From Mesorhizobium sp. AR07 (GTDB taxonomy: Bacteria; Pseudomonadota; Alphaproteobacteria; Rhizobiales; Rhizobiaceae), in NCBI RefSeq assembly GCF_024746815.1, contig NZ_CP080525.1, positions 6,318,501-6,382,500 of the forward strand: DNA of 64,000 nt. Reading direction: 5' to 3'. A model generated the notes under the pieces. It did not search any database. It saw only the letters and a list, made by a program, of their open reading frames with translations, and was not told the DNA's origin. Position 1 is the stretch's first letter; every line of letters starts with the position of its first letter. Shown in pieces: positions 8,496 through 17,465 of this stretch. The translations under genes and the position numbers were made by a program.

Positions 8496-9161
8496 ATGTC
8501 CGACGACAGTTTTATCCGTGAAGTCAACGACGAGATCCGTCGCGAACAGGCGCATGCGCTATGGGACCGTTTCGGTCCCGCCTTGATCGTTATTGCGATC
8601 TTCGTGGTGCTCGGCACCGCCGCCTTCGTCGGCTATCGCTATTGGGACGAGACGCGCGCCAACCGCTCGGGCGATGCGTTCTCGCAAGCGCTGAAACTTG
8701 CCAATGACGGCAAGAGCGACGAAGCGCTGACCGCGCTCGATCAACTGGAGAAGGATGGCTACGGCGCCTATCCGCTGCTTGCCCGCATGCGTGCGGCGAC
8801 CGTCAAGGCCAGCAAGGGCGACGTTGCCGCCGCCGTCAAGGATTTCGACGATGTCGCCGCCGATACGGCCATTCCCTCCGGCATTCGCGACATGGCGCGC
8901 CTCAGGGCGGCGCTCCTGCTTGTCGACCATGGCTCCTTCGCCGACGTCTCCAGCCGTGTCGAGGCGCTTACATCCGATGCCAACACGCTGCGCCACACGG
9001 CGCGCGAGGCGCTCGGCCTTTCCGCCTGGAAGGAAGGCAAGACCCAGGATGCGCTGAAGCTGTTCGACCAGATCGCCGCCGATGACGGCGCCCCGCGCAA
9101 CACCCGCGAGCGGGCAACCCTGATGTCCGAGCTTATCCGCGGGTCGGGCAGTGCGTCGTGA
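8496..9161 (+). CDS. YfgM-like membrane-anchored TPR protein
   Basis: 221 residues. A short cytoplasmic segment (SFIREVNDEIRREQ) precedes one membrane helix (about residues 28-50), followed by a periplasmic helical region with TPR-like repeats ending in KLFDQIAADDGAP. This is the YfgM/TPR_21 architecture; in E. coli YfgM is an ancillary SecYEG/periplasmic chaperone component encoded beside der. Here too it overlaps der (GTGA), so translation is coupled. ATG at 8496 is preferred to the adjacent TTG at 8493. bamB, which sits between them in gammaproteobacteria, is absent. Confidence 0.83.
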   Translation: MSDDSFIREVNDEIRREQAHALWDRFGPALIVIAIFVVLGTAAFVGYRYWDETRANRSGDAFSQALKLANDGKSDEALTALDQLEKDGYGAYPLLARMRAATVKASKGDVAAAVKDFDDVAADTAIPSGIRDMARLRAALLLVDHGSFADVSSRVEALTSDANTLRHTAREALGLSAWKEGKTQDALKLFDQIAADDGAPRNTRERATLMSELIRGSGSAS

Positions 9162-10600
9162 CCTTCAAAGTCGCCATCATCGGCAGACCTAACGTCGGCA
9201 AATCGACTCTTTTCAATCGGCTGGTGGGAAGGAAGCTGGCGCTTGTCGACGATACGCCCGGCGTCACCCGCGATCGCCGCGTTCATGCCGCCAAGCTCTA
9301 CGACCTGCATTTCGACGTCATCGACACGGCCGGCTTCGAGGATGCCGCCGCCTCGACCTTGCCCGGTCGCATGCGTGCGCAGACCGAGATCGCCATCCGC
9401 GAGGCCGACCTGATCTTCTTCACCGTCGATGCCAAGTCCGGCCTGATGCCCGACGACAAGACTTTCGCCGAGATCGTGCGCAAATCCGGCAAGCCGGTGG
9501 TGCTGGTCGCCAACAAGGCCGAGGCGAAGGGCGCCCAGGGCGGCATGCTGGAGGCCTGGGAACTCGGCCTTGGCGAGCCGATCCCGGTGTCGGCCGAACA
9601 CGGCCAGGGCATGCCCGACCTGCGCGACGCGGTGATCGGCGCGCTTGGTGAGGCACGCGCCTTCGGCGAAGAAGAAGAAGACGGCGAAAACGAAGAGACC
9701 GTCGCCGGCGAGGTGCTGATCGGCGAGGATATCGTCGACCCGGATGCGGAAGATGTGCATTGGTATGACGACACCAAGCCGATGCGCATCGCCGTCGTCG
9801 GTCGCCCGAATGCCGGCAAGTCGACGTTGATCAACGCGCTGATCGGCGAGGAGCGGCTGTTGACCGGACCCGAAGCCGGCATCACCCGCGACTCGATCTC
9901 GGTCGACTGGGACTGGCATGGCCGCCGGCTGAAACTGTTCGACACGGCCGGCATGCGCCGCAAGGCAAGGATCCACGAAAAGCTGGAAGTGATGTCGGTG
10001 CAGGATGGCCTGCGCGCCATCCGCTTTGCCGAGATCGTCGTCATCGTGCTCGACGCCACCTTTCCTTTCGAGAAACAGGATCTGCAGATCGCCGACCTGA
10101 TCATCCGCGAGGGGCGGGCGCCGGTGATCGCCTTCAACAAATGGGACCTGATCGATCATCCGCAGGAGCTTTTGGCGGAATTGCGCGAGAAGACCGAGCG
10201 GCTGCTGCCGCAGGTGCGCGGTATCCAGGCCGTGCCTGTCTCGGCCGAAACCGGACGCGGCCTCGACAAGCTGATGGATGCGGTGCTGAAGACCCACAAG
10301 GTGTGGAACAGCCGCGTCTCGACCGGCAAGCTCAACCGCTGGCTGGAAAGCATCCTGGCGCATCATCCGCCGCCTGCCGTCGCCGGCCGCCGCCTGAAGG
10401 TCAAATACGTCACCCAGGCCAAGACGCGGCCGCCGGGCTTCGTCGTCCAGTGCTCGCGGCCGGATGCGATGCCGCAATCCTACGTCCGCTATCTCTCCAA
10501 CAGCCTGCGCGAAGCCTTCGATATCCCCGGCGTGCCGATCCGCATTGCACTGCGCACCTCTGACAATCCGTTCGCCGGCAGGGCCAAGAAACGCGGCTGA
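9158..10600 (+). CDS. der: Ribosome biogenesis GTPase Der (EngA)
   Basis: 480 residues with the tandem GTPase domains that define Der: GRPNVGKS at 9-16 and GRPNAGKS at 215-222, each with DTAG and NKxD motifs, and a C-terminal KH-like domain (from about residue 385). Der binds 50S precursors and is essential for large-subunit assembly. An acidic linker (EEEEDGENEE) joins the two G domains. The GTG start overlaps the YfgM-like stop. Length and motifs are normal for the family. Confidence 0.97.
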   Translation: MTFKVAIIGRPNVGKSTLFNRLVGRKLALVDDTPGVTRDRRVHAAKLYDLHFDVIDTAGFEDAAASTLPGRMRAQTEIAIREADLIFFTVDAKSGLMPDDKTFAEIVRKSGKPVVLVANKAEAKGAQGGMLEAWELGLGEPIPVSAEHGQGMPDLRDAVIGALGEARAFGEEEEDGENEETVAGEVLIGEDIVDPDAEDVHWYDDTKPMRIAVVGRPNAGKSTLINALIGEERLLTGPEAGITRDSISVDWDWHGRRLKLFDTAGMRRKARIHEKLEVMSVQDGLRAIRFAEIVVIVLDATFPFEKQDLQIADLIIREGRAPVIAFNKWDLIDHPQELLAELREKTERLLPQVRGIQAVPVSAETGRGLDKLMDAVLKTHKVWNSRVSTGKLNRWLESILAHHPPPAVAGRRLKVKYVTQAKTRPPGFVVQCSRPDAMPQSYVRYLSNSLREAFDIPGVPIRIALRTSDNPFAGRAKKRG

Positions 10601-10658
10601 ACGTTGGTGCCCGTCTGGCGCTCCATGATCACGCCACGTTGCGCAAACCGTTGTCGTT

Positions 10659-10765
10659 AGAGCAATTCCAGGAAAAGTGTGAAGCGGTTTTCCGTCCGGA
10701 ATTGCGTCAAGACAAAGAGATAGAGCGGTTCTGCGTTTCCGTGAAACGATGAACCGCTCTATCCT
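10659..10765. repeat. Intergenic palindromic repeat (AGAGCAATTCC type) with hairpin
   Basis: The sequence begins AGAGCAATTCCAGGAAAAG, contains GAAGCGGTTTTCCG, and ends in a stable hairpin (10722-10760) with AGAGCGGTTC and GAACCGCTCT arms. A related hairpin occurs at 57389-57420. Repeats starting this way are widespread between genes of rhizobia. The 3' end of the LysR gene (stop at 10707) lies inside it. Confidence 0.7.
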
Positions 10766-11654
10766 GCATATTTTCGGGCAGCGCCTGCCGCACAGCGTCC
10801 AGCAGAATGTCGGCGAGGCGGGCTACCACCGGCTCGGGCTCAGTGTCCTTGCGATGCAGGAACAACGCCATTTTGGGCAGTGCCGGCAGCCCGGCGATCT
10901 CCGGCGTCATCGCGCTGACGCTGGCCGGCAGTCCGATGTCGGTACGGATCGTCAGCCCCAGTCCAGCAGCGACGGCCGCCCAGATGCCGCCAAGGCTCGG
11001 GCTGGAAAAAGCCATGCGCCAGGGCAGGCCGGCACGGTCGAGTGTTTCCGTCGCCACCGTGCGCAGCAGGCATGGCGCTTCGAACGCCACCAGCGGCAAT
11101 GGCTCGCCGTCGCGCAGACTGGTCTCGATGCGCCTTGCCGGACCGATCCAGCGCATTTGTACGTCGGCGACGAGCTCGCTGTAAGGCAAGGTCTCGCCAT
11201 TGTGCCATGCCAGCGCGATGTCGAGACTGCCTGACAGGATCCTCTCGGCCAGGTCCTGGCTGCGTGCGATCCTGGCTTCGATCTTGACCTTTGGGTGGGC
11301 GCGGGTGAAGCGGCCGAGCACCTCAGGCAGCACCGCCTCGCCGAAGTCCTCCTGCAGCCCAAGCCGTACCCAGCCTTCCAGTTCGACGTCATGGATGGCG
11401 GATGCCGCTTCGTCATTGAGCTCGATCAGCCGTCGCGCATAGCCGAGCATGGTCTCGCCGGCTTCGGTCAAGGCGAGGCCGCGCCCCGATTTGCGGAAGA
11501 TCGGCGTTGCCGCCTGCTCCTCCAGTTTCTTCAATTGCGCGCTGACCGCCGAGGTCGACCGGCCAAGCCGGTCGGCCGCCTTGGCGAAGCTGCCCAGTTC
11601 CATGCCGGTGACGAAACTGCGGAGAACGTCGAGGTCGAATGTCACGCGTCGCAT
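10707..11654 (-). CDS. LysR-family transcriptional regulator
   Basis: 315 residues. The N-terminal HTH is GSFAKAADRLGRSTSAVSAQLKKLE in outline (residues about 21-45), followed by a substrate-binding domain with SLDIALAWHNGETLPY. It is divergent from an MFS gene, the usual layout for a regulator and its target. Repeats at 11663-11704 are candidate binding sites. The last 19 or so codons (from QDRAVHRF onward) are encoded by the intergenic repeat at 10659-10765, so the natural C-terminus has probably been replaced or extended. The inducer is unknown. Confidence 0.88.
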   Translation of the reverse strand: MRRVTFDLDVLRSFVTGMELGSFAKAADRLGRSTSAVSAQLKKLEEQAATPIFRKSGRGLALTEAGETMLGYARRLIELNDEAASAIHDVELEGWVRLGLQEDFGEAVLPEVLGRFTRAHPKVKIEARIARSQDLAERILSGSLDIALAWHNGETLPYSELVADVQMRWIGPARRIETSLRDGEPLPLVAFEAPCLLRTVATETLDRAGLPWRMAFSSPSLGGIWAAVAAGLGLTIRTDIGLPASVSAMTPEIAGLPALPKMALFLHRKDTEPEPVVARLADILLDAVRQALPENMQDRAVHRFTETQNRSISLS

Positions 11655-11662
11655 AGCTATAG

Positions 11663-11704
11663 TCCTGATATTCGGGATAATAAGTCAAAAACTTCCTGAT
11701 ATTC
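11663..11704. promoter_or_regulatory. Direct repeats upstream of LysR, candidate operator
   Basis: TCCTGATATTC occurs at 11663-11673 and again at 11694-11704, exactly 31 bp apart (three helical turns), in the gap between the divergent LysR and MFS genes. Phased repeats of this kind suit LysR tetramer binding. The role is inferred from position and spacing. Confidence 0.5.
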
Positions 11705-11780
11705 AGCATGAACCTATGGCGATAGAGACAGGCCGTCAAGGTCCGGATGCAGGTCGGGCCATTCCAAGGGAAATTCAGCC

Positions 11781-13082
11781 ATGTCGCTCGTCGCTACGGA
11801 TTTGGAATGCAACCAGGGCAAGCCTCGGCAGCAGGCGGCCGCTGCTGGTGCCACGGCTGTCCGCTCCAATCATCGCTGGAAGGTCCTGGGCATCGGTGTC
11901 GCCGCCAATGCCAGTTTTTCCGCGACCTTCTCCGGCATCCCGGCGACGGCGGTCTTTTTGCGCTCGGGCTACCATCTCGGCAATGGCCAGCTCGGGCTGG
12001 TTCTCGGTCTTCTCGGCCTGGGTGTGGCGCTGAGCGAACTGCCATGGGGATTGCTCACCGATCGCTGGAGCGATCGCCGGGTGCTGCTGACCGGGCTCGG
12101 CGCCACCGCGGCATGGCTGCTTCTCATGGCATTCATGGTCGTGCCGTCGCCGGCATACATTCCAGGTGTCGCGCCTCTGGCTGCCACCCTACTCGTCACC
12201 GGTCTGCTCGGCGGCAGCGTCAACGGCTCAAGCGGGCGCGCCATCATGGCCTGGTTCCGTGAAGGCGAGCGTGGCTTCGCCATGAGCATCAGGCAGACGG
12301 CGGTGCCGCTCGGCGGCGGGCTCGGCGCCCTTGTTCTGCCGTCGCTCGCCTCGACACATGGTTTTGCAGCGGTCTATGGCCTGCTGGCCGCATTCTCCGC
12401 CGTCACCGCGCTTTTCGCCTGGCGCTGGTTGCGCCAGCCGCCGATCGGCGAAGACGCAACGTCCGCCGGCAACGCCACAGTGTCGGCTGGCTCGACACCG
12501 CTGCGCAATCCAGATGTCTGGCGCATTGCAATGGCCATTGGCCTGCTCTGCGTCCCGCAAGTGGCGGTGCTCACCTTCGCCTCCGTCTTCCTGCATGACT
12601 TCGGCGGCATGGGAACGGCAGTGATCAGCGCCAGCCTGGCAGCGGTGCAGGTCGGCGCTATGGTCATGCGCGTCTGGAGCGGCCGCTTCACCGACCGTCA
12701 CGGCAATCGTCGCTCGTTCCTGCGCCTTTTCAGCCTGCTGAGCGCGGTCGCTTTCGCCACCCTCACGCTGCTCGTGTTTGTGGCGACCACCATGCCGGGC
12801 TGGCAGCCGGTGCTCGCGACAATGACTGTTGCCGCCCTGATCGTCGCCGGGGTCTGTGTCTCGGCATGGCACGGCGTCGCCTACACCGAGCTTGCCACGC
12901 TTGCCGGGGCCAGCAACGCGGGGACGGCGCTCGGTCTCGCCAACAGTTTTGTCTTTGTCTCCTTCTTCCTGGTGCCGATCGCCATCCCCGGGCTTCTGGT
13001 TGTCGGATCATGGACGGGCGTCTGGCTGGTGGCTGCCATCTGTGCGCTGATCGCCTGGCCGATCTTCCTGCGGCCGGCCTGA
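11781..13082 (+). CDS. MFS transporter
   Basis: 433 residues with about 12 membrane segments after a roughly 33-residue cytoplasmic N-terminus. MFS signatures are visible: GLLTDRWSDRRVLL (loop 2-3 motif) and GRFTDRHGNRRSFLR in the second half. The substrate cannot be read from the sequence. The divergent LysR regulator suggests inducible expression. ATG at 11781; the upstream region carries phased 11-bp repeats. No downstream partner on the same strand is close enough to form an operon. Confidence 0.86.
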   Translation: MSLVATDLECNQGKPRQQAAAAGATAVRSNHRWKVLGIGVAANASFSATFSGIPATAVFLRSGYHLGNGQLGLVLGLLGLGVALSELPWGLLTDRWSDRRVLLTGLGATAAWLLLMAFMVVPSPAYIPGVAPLAATLLVTGLLGGSVNGSSGRAIMAWFREGERGFAMSIRQTAVPLGGGLGALVLPSLASTHGFAAVYGLLAAFSAVTALFAWRWLRQPPIGEDATSAGNATVSAGSTPLRNPDVWRIAMAIGLLCVPQVAVLTFASVFLHDFGGMGTAVISASLAAVQVGAMVMRVWSGRFTDRHGNRRSFLRLFSLLSAVAFATLTLLVFVATTMPGWQPVLATMTVAALIVAGVCVSAWHGVAYTELATLAGASNAGTALGLANSFVFVSFFLVPIAIPGLLVVGSWTGVWLVAAICALIAWPIFLRPA

Positions 13083-13231
13083 ATTCACATGCCCGCCGCA
13101 AAACCGCCCGACTTCGAAACCACGACCTTGAGCCGACTGAGAAAACGCGATCGAAGTCGTTAACGTCCCATCAAGGTTAATGCATCATTTTGCTCTCCAG
13201 TGGGGTCAGTAGCGTTCCTGGAGAGAGTTCC

Positions 13232-14416
13232 GTGCATCGACGTGTGTTGAAGCGGCTTGTTGCCGCCGCCGGTGAGAAAAGACGTGGCTTTCTGCCCCCG
13301 TTGGTCATCGGTCTCGGCATCTGGATCGGCTTTCCGACCATCGCCGCCTACCAGGACATGACGAGCCTTGTTTCCGGCCTCGAAGCATCGAACACCCGCT
13401 GGAACTCCTATGTCGAGAAATCCGTCGCCGGCTCGACCCATGCGGCCGAGATGCCGTTCGTCGATTCCGATGTCACCGGTTCGATCTCCGGATCGGGCGT
13501 CCATCTGGCTGGCATCGGCGCGGTCTCGTTTCGCGGCAAGGGCGGCAAGGTCAGAGGCACGCCCGACGAGGATCGCATCGTGCGCGCCGACAAGAAGGGG
13601 CGCATCGTCCAGATGTCTCCGGTCGCGCCTCCCAAGAACTTCAATGCCGGGTCGATCTTCGAGCGCACCTCTTTCCTGCTGCGGCGCGGCATGGACAGCG
13701 ATCTGAAGATGGCCTTTGCCAAGCCGCAGATCAAAGGCAAGGAAATCCAGATCGCGGCGGCGTTCCATGCGCGTGAGGACAAGAAGCCGGATCCCGGCGT
13801 GCCGGCCATGCTTGCCGCGCTGGTCAACAATGACCATCCCGATGTGCTGGCGACCGCCTATGCGCAGGCCGAGCCCGACTATGCCAAGGCCTCACCCTTC
13901 GAGGCGCTGCTTCAGGACGAGCAGCCCAATGACGGCCGCTTCATTCCGCCGATGACCAAGGGCGATCATTCGTGGATCCAGAACCCGCTGCCCGCGAGTG
14001 TCTTCTCCAAGAAGGAGCAGGCATGCCTGGCCAATGGCATCTATTTCGAGGCGAGAAGCGAATCCGTGCGCGGTCAGGCCGCCGTCGCCCAGGTCATCCT
14101 CAACCGCGTCCGCAACCCGGCCTACCCGAATTCGATCTGCGGCGTCGTCTACCAGAACGACAGCTGGTTCAACCGTTGCCAGTTCTCCTTCGCTTGCGAT
14201 GGCAGGAAGAAGCGCATTGACAGTCCTGCCGCCTACAAGACCGCGCAGGATATCGCCATGGCTGTCACCGCCGGCAAGATCTTCATCCCGGAGGTCGGAT
14301 CGTCGACCCACTACTACGCCCAATATGTCCATCCCGGCTGGGCGCGCACCATGCAGAAGATGACCAAGATCGGCCTGCATATCTTCTATCGTACCTATGG
14401 CGGCGGCTGGAGCTGA
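13232..14416 (+). CDS. SleB-type cell wall hydrolase (Hydrolase_2)
   Basis: 394 residues. One hydrophobic segment near the N-terminus (FLPPLVIGLGIWIGFPTIAA) anchors or exports the protein. A long linker is followed by a C-terminal Hydrolase_2/SleB domain (about residues 275-394) with CLANGIYFEARSESVRGQ containing the catalytic-type Glu, AVAQVILNRVRNP, and a HYYAQYVHPGWA end. SleB-like enzymes are peptidoglycan lytic transglycosylases/amidases; in this non-sporulating group a role in wall remodelling is likely. I chose GTG at 13232 (GGAGAGAG upstream) over the ATG at 13190, which adds residues unlike the family. Confidence 0.85.
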   Translation: MHRRVLKRLVAAAGEKRRGFLPPLVIGLGIWIGFPTIAAYQDMTSLVSGLEASNTRWNSYVEKSVAGSTHAAEMPFVDSDVTGSISGSGVHLAGIGAVSFRGKGGKVRGTPDEDRIVRADKKGRIVQMSPVAPPKNFNAGSIFERTSFLLRRGMDSDLKMAFAKPQIKGKEIQIAAAFHAREDKKPDPGVPAMLAALVNNDHPDVLATAYAQAEPDYAKASPFEALLQDEQPNDGRFIPPMTKGDHSWIQNPLPASVFSKKEQACLANGIYFEARSESVRGQAAVAQVILNRVRNPAYPNSICGVVYQNDSWFNRCQFSFACDGRKKRIDSPAAYKTAQDIAMAVTAGKIFIPEVGSSTHYYAQYVHPGWARTMQKMTKIGLHIFYRTYGGGWS

Positions 14417-14584
14417 ACGCCGAACGATTGCCGGTCTTTTCGCGCCGCACGCGGTCGATCGAAGAGCCATTGCCGCGGGGATTCGCGCAGCGCATCCCGG
14501 TCATCGTGGCGGGCACGATGTCGCACCTTTATAACCAGTTGATTTTGCTACCTAAAATACATGGCAATGAACTTCCGCCCGTGG

Positions 14585-14613
14585 CTTGACTGGCGCAAAC
14601 CCTCTAACTATGT
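14585..14613 (+). promoter_or_regulatory. Housekeeping promoter of the atp (F0) operon
   Basis: CTTGAC at 14585-14590, a 17-bp spacer and CTATGT at 14608-14613, a near-perfect match to the rhizobial sigma-70 form CTTGAC-N17-CTATAT. It lies 57 bp before the atpI start and nothing else in this 254-bp gap resembles a promoter. Confidence 0.75.
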
Positions 14614-14670
14614 TGCCGGCGACTTTAGAAGCGGACGGACGGTGACGGTCTGACCGGGCAGGGGGTTGCG

Positions 14671-15063
14671 ATGGCCGACAAGAAGGGGCCAGACGGAACC
14701 GGAGAATCCGGCCGCGGCAAGCAGCATGAAACCGACATCCGCGACGACGATCTCGAGCGCCGCCGGCGTGATCTTGAAGCATCGCTTGCGACAAGGCGGC
14801 CGGACCGGCTTGAGGGGAAAGACGACGCGAAAGCGGCGGCCGGATATGGCCAGGCGCTCAAGCTGTCCAGCGAATTTATCGCCGGGATAGTGGTGGGCGT
14901 GGGGCTTGGCTGGTTTTTGGACCGTGTGGCGGGAACATCGCCATGGGGTCTGATCGTGGGTCTGATGCTGGGATTTGGCGCCGGCGTGCTCAATGTCCTG
15001 CGCTCGGCGGGCGCCGTGGCGGAATTCGGACAGGGCGGCAAGCCGCGCGATCCGAAAGAATGA
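14671..15063 (+). CDS. atpI: F0F1 ATP synthase subunit I (AtpI)
   Basis: 130 residues: a charged, poorly conserved N-terminal half and two C-terminal membrane helices (about 70-90 and 96-115) with the GVGLGWFLDRVAGTSPWG loop typical of the AtpI/AtpQ family. AtpI assists c-ring assembly and is not part of the working enzyme. It is the first gene of an operon in the order I-a-c-b'-b, the standard alphaproteobacterial arrangement in which F1 genes are elsewhere. A good promoter is at 14585-14613. Confidence 0.93.
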   Translation: MADKKGPDGTGESGRGKQHETDIRDDDLERRRRDLEASLATRRPDRLEGKDDAKAAAGYGQALKLSSEFIAGIVVGVGLGWFLDRVAGTSPWGLIVGLMLGFGAGVLNVLRSAGAVAEFGQGGKPRDPKE

Positions 15064-15132
15064 ACCAAAGCGCTGCTCGCAGCGCGATGAACAGGACACT
15101 CAAGCCGCATTCGGCTTTGATGGGGATATAAA

Positions 15133-15891
15133 GTGGCTGCTGACAAGGTCGATCCGATCCACCAGTTCCATATCATCAAGCTGATTCCGATCAATATCGG
15201 CGGCTATGATCTGTCCTTCACGAATTCGGCATTGTTCATGGTCGCGACCGTGATCGTCGCGGCGGCTTTCCTCTATCTCACCACCTCGAGCCGCAGCCTC
15301 GTTCCCGGACGCCTCCAGTCGGTCTCCGAAATGGCCTATGAGTTCGTCGGCAACATGCTGCGCGATGCCGCCGGCACACAAGGCATGAAGTTCTTCCCGC
15401 TTGTGTTCTCGCTGTTCATGTTCGTGCTGGTCGCCAATTTGCTTGGCCTGATCCCCTATTTCTTCACCATCACCAGCCACATCATCGTTACCTTCGGCCT
15501 TGCCATTCTGGTCATCGGGACTGTGATCGTCTACGGCTTCATGAAGCACGGTCTGGGCTTTCTTAAGCTGTTCGTGCCGCAAGGCGTGCCTATCTACCTG
15601 ATGCCGCTTGTGGTGGCGATCGAGGTGATTTCCTTCGTGTCGCGCCCGGTCAGCCTCTCGGTTCGTCTGTTCGCCAACATGCTGGCGGGTCACATCACGC
15701 TGAAAGTGTTTTCGGGATTTGTCGTCAGCCTTAGTGCTTTCGGCGCTGTCGGCATTGCGGGCTCGGTGCTGCCGCTGGCCATGGCAGTGGCGCTGACGGC
15801 GCTGGAACTGCTCGTCGCCTTCCTGCAGGCCTACGTCTTTGCCGTGCTGACCTGCATGTATCTCAACGACGCTCTGCACCCCAGTCACTAA
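15133..15891 (+). CDS. atpB: F0F1 ATP synthase subunit a
   Basis: 252 residues, GTG start at 15133 (AADKVDPIHQFHI follows). Membrane-embedded proton-channel subunit. The essential arginine is visible in SLSVRLFANMLAGH (Arg178), and the last helix ends in the conserved LELLVAFLQAYVFAVLTCMYLND. It forms the two proton half-channels against the c-ring. It is followed by atpE after 63 bp. Confidence 0.97.
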   Translation: MAADKVDPIHQFHIIKLIPINIGGYDLSFTNSALFMVATVIVAAAFLYLTTSSRSLVPGRLQSVSEMAYEFVGNMLRDAAGTQGMKFFPLVFSLFMFVLVANLLGLIPYFFTITSHIIVTFGLAILVIGTVIVYGFMKHGLGFLKLFVPQGVPIYLMPLVVAIEVISFVSRPVSLSVRLFANMLAGHITLKVFSGFVVSLSAFGAVGIAGSVLPLAMAVALTALELLVAFLQAYVFAVLTCMYLNDALHPSH

Positions 15892-15954
15892 GTTTCACCG
15901 GCGCATAACGCCAACTAAAAACTGCAACGAAAACGGAACCACAAGGAGTTTGAC

Positions 15955-16179
15955 ATGGAAGTAAATGCAGCAGCAGCAATCGGCGCCGGCATCGCTTGCC
16001 TCGGCATGGGTGGCGCGGGCATTGGCCTCGGCAACATCTTCGGCAGCTATCTCTCGGGCGCGCTGCGCAATCCGTCGGCTGCCGATGGCCAGTTCGGCCG
16101 CCTGATCTTCGGCTTTGCCGTGACTGAAGCGCTGGGCATCTTCTCGCTCCTCATCGCTCTCCTCCTCGTGTTCAAGTAA
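15955..16179 (+). CDS. atpE: F0F1 ATP synthase subunit c
   Basis: 74 residues: two membrane helices joined by the polar loop ARNP-type sequence (GALRNPSAADGQFGR). The proton-carrying carboxylate is Glu58 in FAVTEALGIF. The N-terminal helix has the GxGxGxG-like run GAGIACLGMGGAGIGLG that packs the ring. An AAGGAG ribosome site lies just upstream. The length is normal for rhizobial c subunits. Confidence 0.97.
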   Translation: MEVNAAAAIGAGIACLGMGGAGIGLGNIFGSYLSGALRNPSAADGQFGRLIFGFAVTEALGIFSLLIALLLVFK

Positions 16180-16241
16180 GAAACACGGGCTGACGAAGTG
16201 AGGCGCATGGTGCGACCTTGCCGGATGGACAGGGAAATGAG

Positions 16242-16826
16242 ATGTTCGTGACATCTGCCTTTGCGGAAGAGACCGCGCCGGCTGCCGGCGCGGGAGGCGA
16301 TACGCATTCGGGCACTTCCGTGCCTGCCGAGGCGCATGGCACGTTTCCACCATTTGATCCTGCGACGTTTCCGTCGCAACTTCTGTGGCTGGCGATCACG
16401 TTCGGGCTGTTCTACCTCTTCTTGAAGAAGGTGGCGATGCCGCGTGTCGGGGGCATCATCGATGTCCGTAACGATCGCATCACCAAGGACCTCGACCAAG
16501 CCGCCAAGTTGAAGGGCGAGGCCGACGCCGCCGTTGCCGCCTACGAGCAGGAACTGGCGGAAGCCAAGACCAAGGCCAACGCGATCGGCCAGCAGGCCAA
16601 CGATGCGGCCAAGGCGGAAGCCGAGACCGTACGCAAGAAGATCGAGGCCGCGCTCGACGCAAAGCTCGGCGAGGCCGAAGCGCGCATTTCTTCCATCAAG
16701 GCCAACGCCATGAAGGAAGTCGGCAGCATCGCCGAGGACACCGCTTCGGCGATCGTCGAGGCATTGGTCGGCGGCAAGGCCAGCAAGACCGAGATCGCGG
16801 CCGCGGTCAAATCCGTGGCCCGGTGA
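16242..16826 (+). CDS. atpF2: F0F1 ATP synthase subunit b' (second b-type subunit)
   Basis: 194 residues from ATG at 16242 (MFVTSAFAEE). An Ala/Pro-rich N-terminus precedes the single membrane helix (FPSQLLWLAITFGLFYLFL, about residues 48-66), followed by a long charged coiled coil. Two different b subunits, b' and b, form the peripheral stalk in photosynthetic bacteria and most alphaproteobacteria. The earlier TTG at 16218 lacks a ribosome site. It is followed by atpF after 10 bp. Confidence 0.93.
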   Translation: MFVTSAFAEETAPAAGAGGDTHSGTSVPAEAHGTFPPFDPATFPSQLLWLAITFGLFYLFLKKVAMPRVGGIIDVRNDRITKDLDQAAKLKGEADAAVAAYEQELAEAKTKANAIGQQANDAAKAEAETVRKKIEAALDAKLGEAEARISSIKANAMKEVGSIAEDTASAIVEALVGGKASKTEIAAAVKSVAR

Positions 16827-16836
16827 GGAGCGCATC

Positions 16837-17328
16837 ATGGACGCCACATCTCTCGCAACGCTCTGGGCCACGATAGCCCTCGTCATCTTCCTCGGCGTTG
16901 CCGTCTACATCAAGGTGCCTGGCCTGATCGCCAAGGCGCTCGACGCCCGGGCCGCCAGGATCGGCAACGAGCTTGACGAAGCGCGCCGCCTGCGTGAGGA
17001 GGCCCAGCAACTGCTCGGCCAGTATCAGCGCAAGCGCAAGGAAGCCGAGCAGGAGGCCGCCGACATCGTCGCCGCTGCCAAGCGCGAGGCCGACATGCTT
17101 GCAGCCGATGCGCACAAGAAGACCGAGGACTATGTTGTCAGGCGCACCGCGCTTGCCGAACAGAAGATCGGCCAGGCCGAGCGTGACGCCATCAGCGAAG
17201 TCCGCGCCAGCGCCGTCGACATCGCCGTTGAGGCAGCGCGTACGCTGCTCGCCGGCAAGATGGACGCCAAGGCGGGTGCGGACCTCTTCAAGGCATCGCT
17301 GGTGGATGTGAAGTCCAAGCTCAACTGA
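16837..17328 (+). CDS. atpF: F0F1 ATP synthase subunit b
   Basis: 163 residues: one N-terminal membrane helix (LATLWATIALVIFLGVAVYI) and a stalk helix rich in Glu, Lys and Ala that pairs with b'. It is the last gene of the F0 operon; a strong terminator follows 21 bp later, so transcription probably stops before the IS element. Motifs and length are standard. Confidence 0.96.
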   Translation: MDATSLATLWATIALVIFLGVAVYIKVPGLIAKALDARAARIGNELDEARRLREEAQQLLGQYQRKRKEAEQEAADIVAAAKREADMLAADAHKKTEDYVVRRTALAEQKIGQAERDAISEVRASAVDIAVEAARTLLAGKMDAKAGADLFKASLVDVKSKLN

Positions 17329-17349
17329 GCCGATAGCGTCCAAAAATTC

Positions 17350-17382
17350 AAAAAGCCGCCTGGGAAACCTGGCGGCTTTTTG
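17350..17382 (+). terminator. Rho-independent terminator of the atp operon
   Basis: AAAAAGCCGCC and GGCGGCTTTTT form an 11-bp stem around a 10-nt loop, followed by T-rich sequence. It lies 21 bp after atpF, and the A/T ends make it usable in both directions. Confidence 0.9.
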
Positions 17383-17465
17383 TTGTGGAAAACCCTCCTT
17401 TGGCCTCGAAAGGCAGGCAATTTGCCGAGGTCAGCGCCAACGGAAGTCTCCCTCCCCCTTGAGGG

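Noticed and set aside
8768..10477. 569-codon minus-strand frame opposite der
   Set aside because: Der is unambiguous on the other strand, with both GTPase motifs; the antisense product has no family likeness.
13150..13200. GTTAAC and GGTTAATG before the SleB gene as a CtrA site
   Set aside because: The spacing is 13 bp instead of the 7 bp of TTAA-N7-TTAAC; too weak to call.
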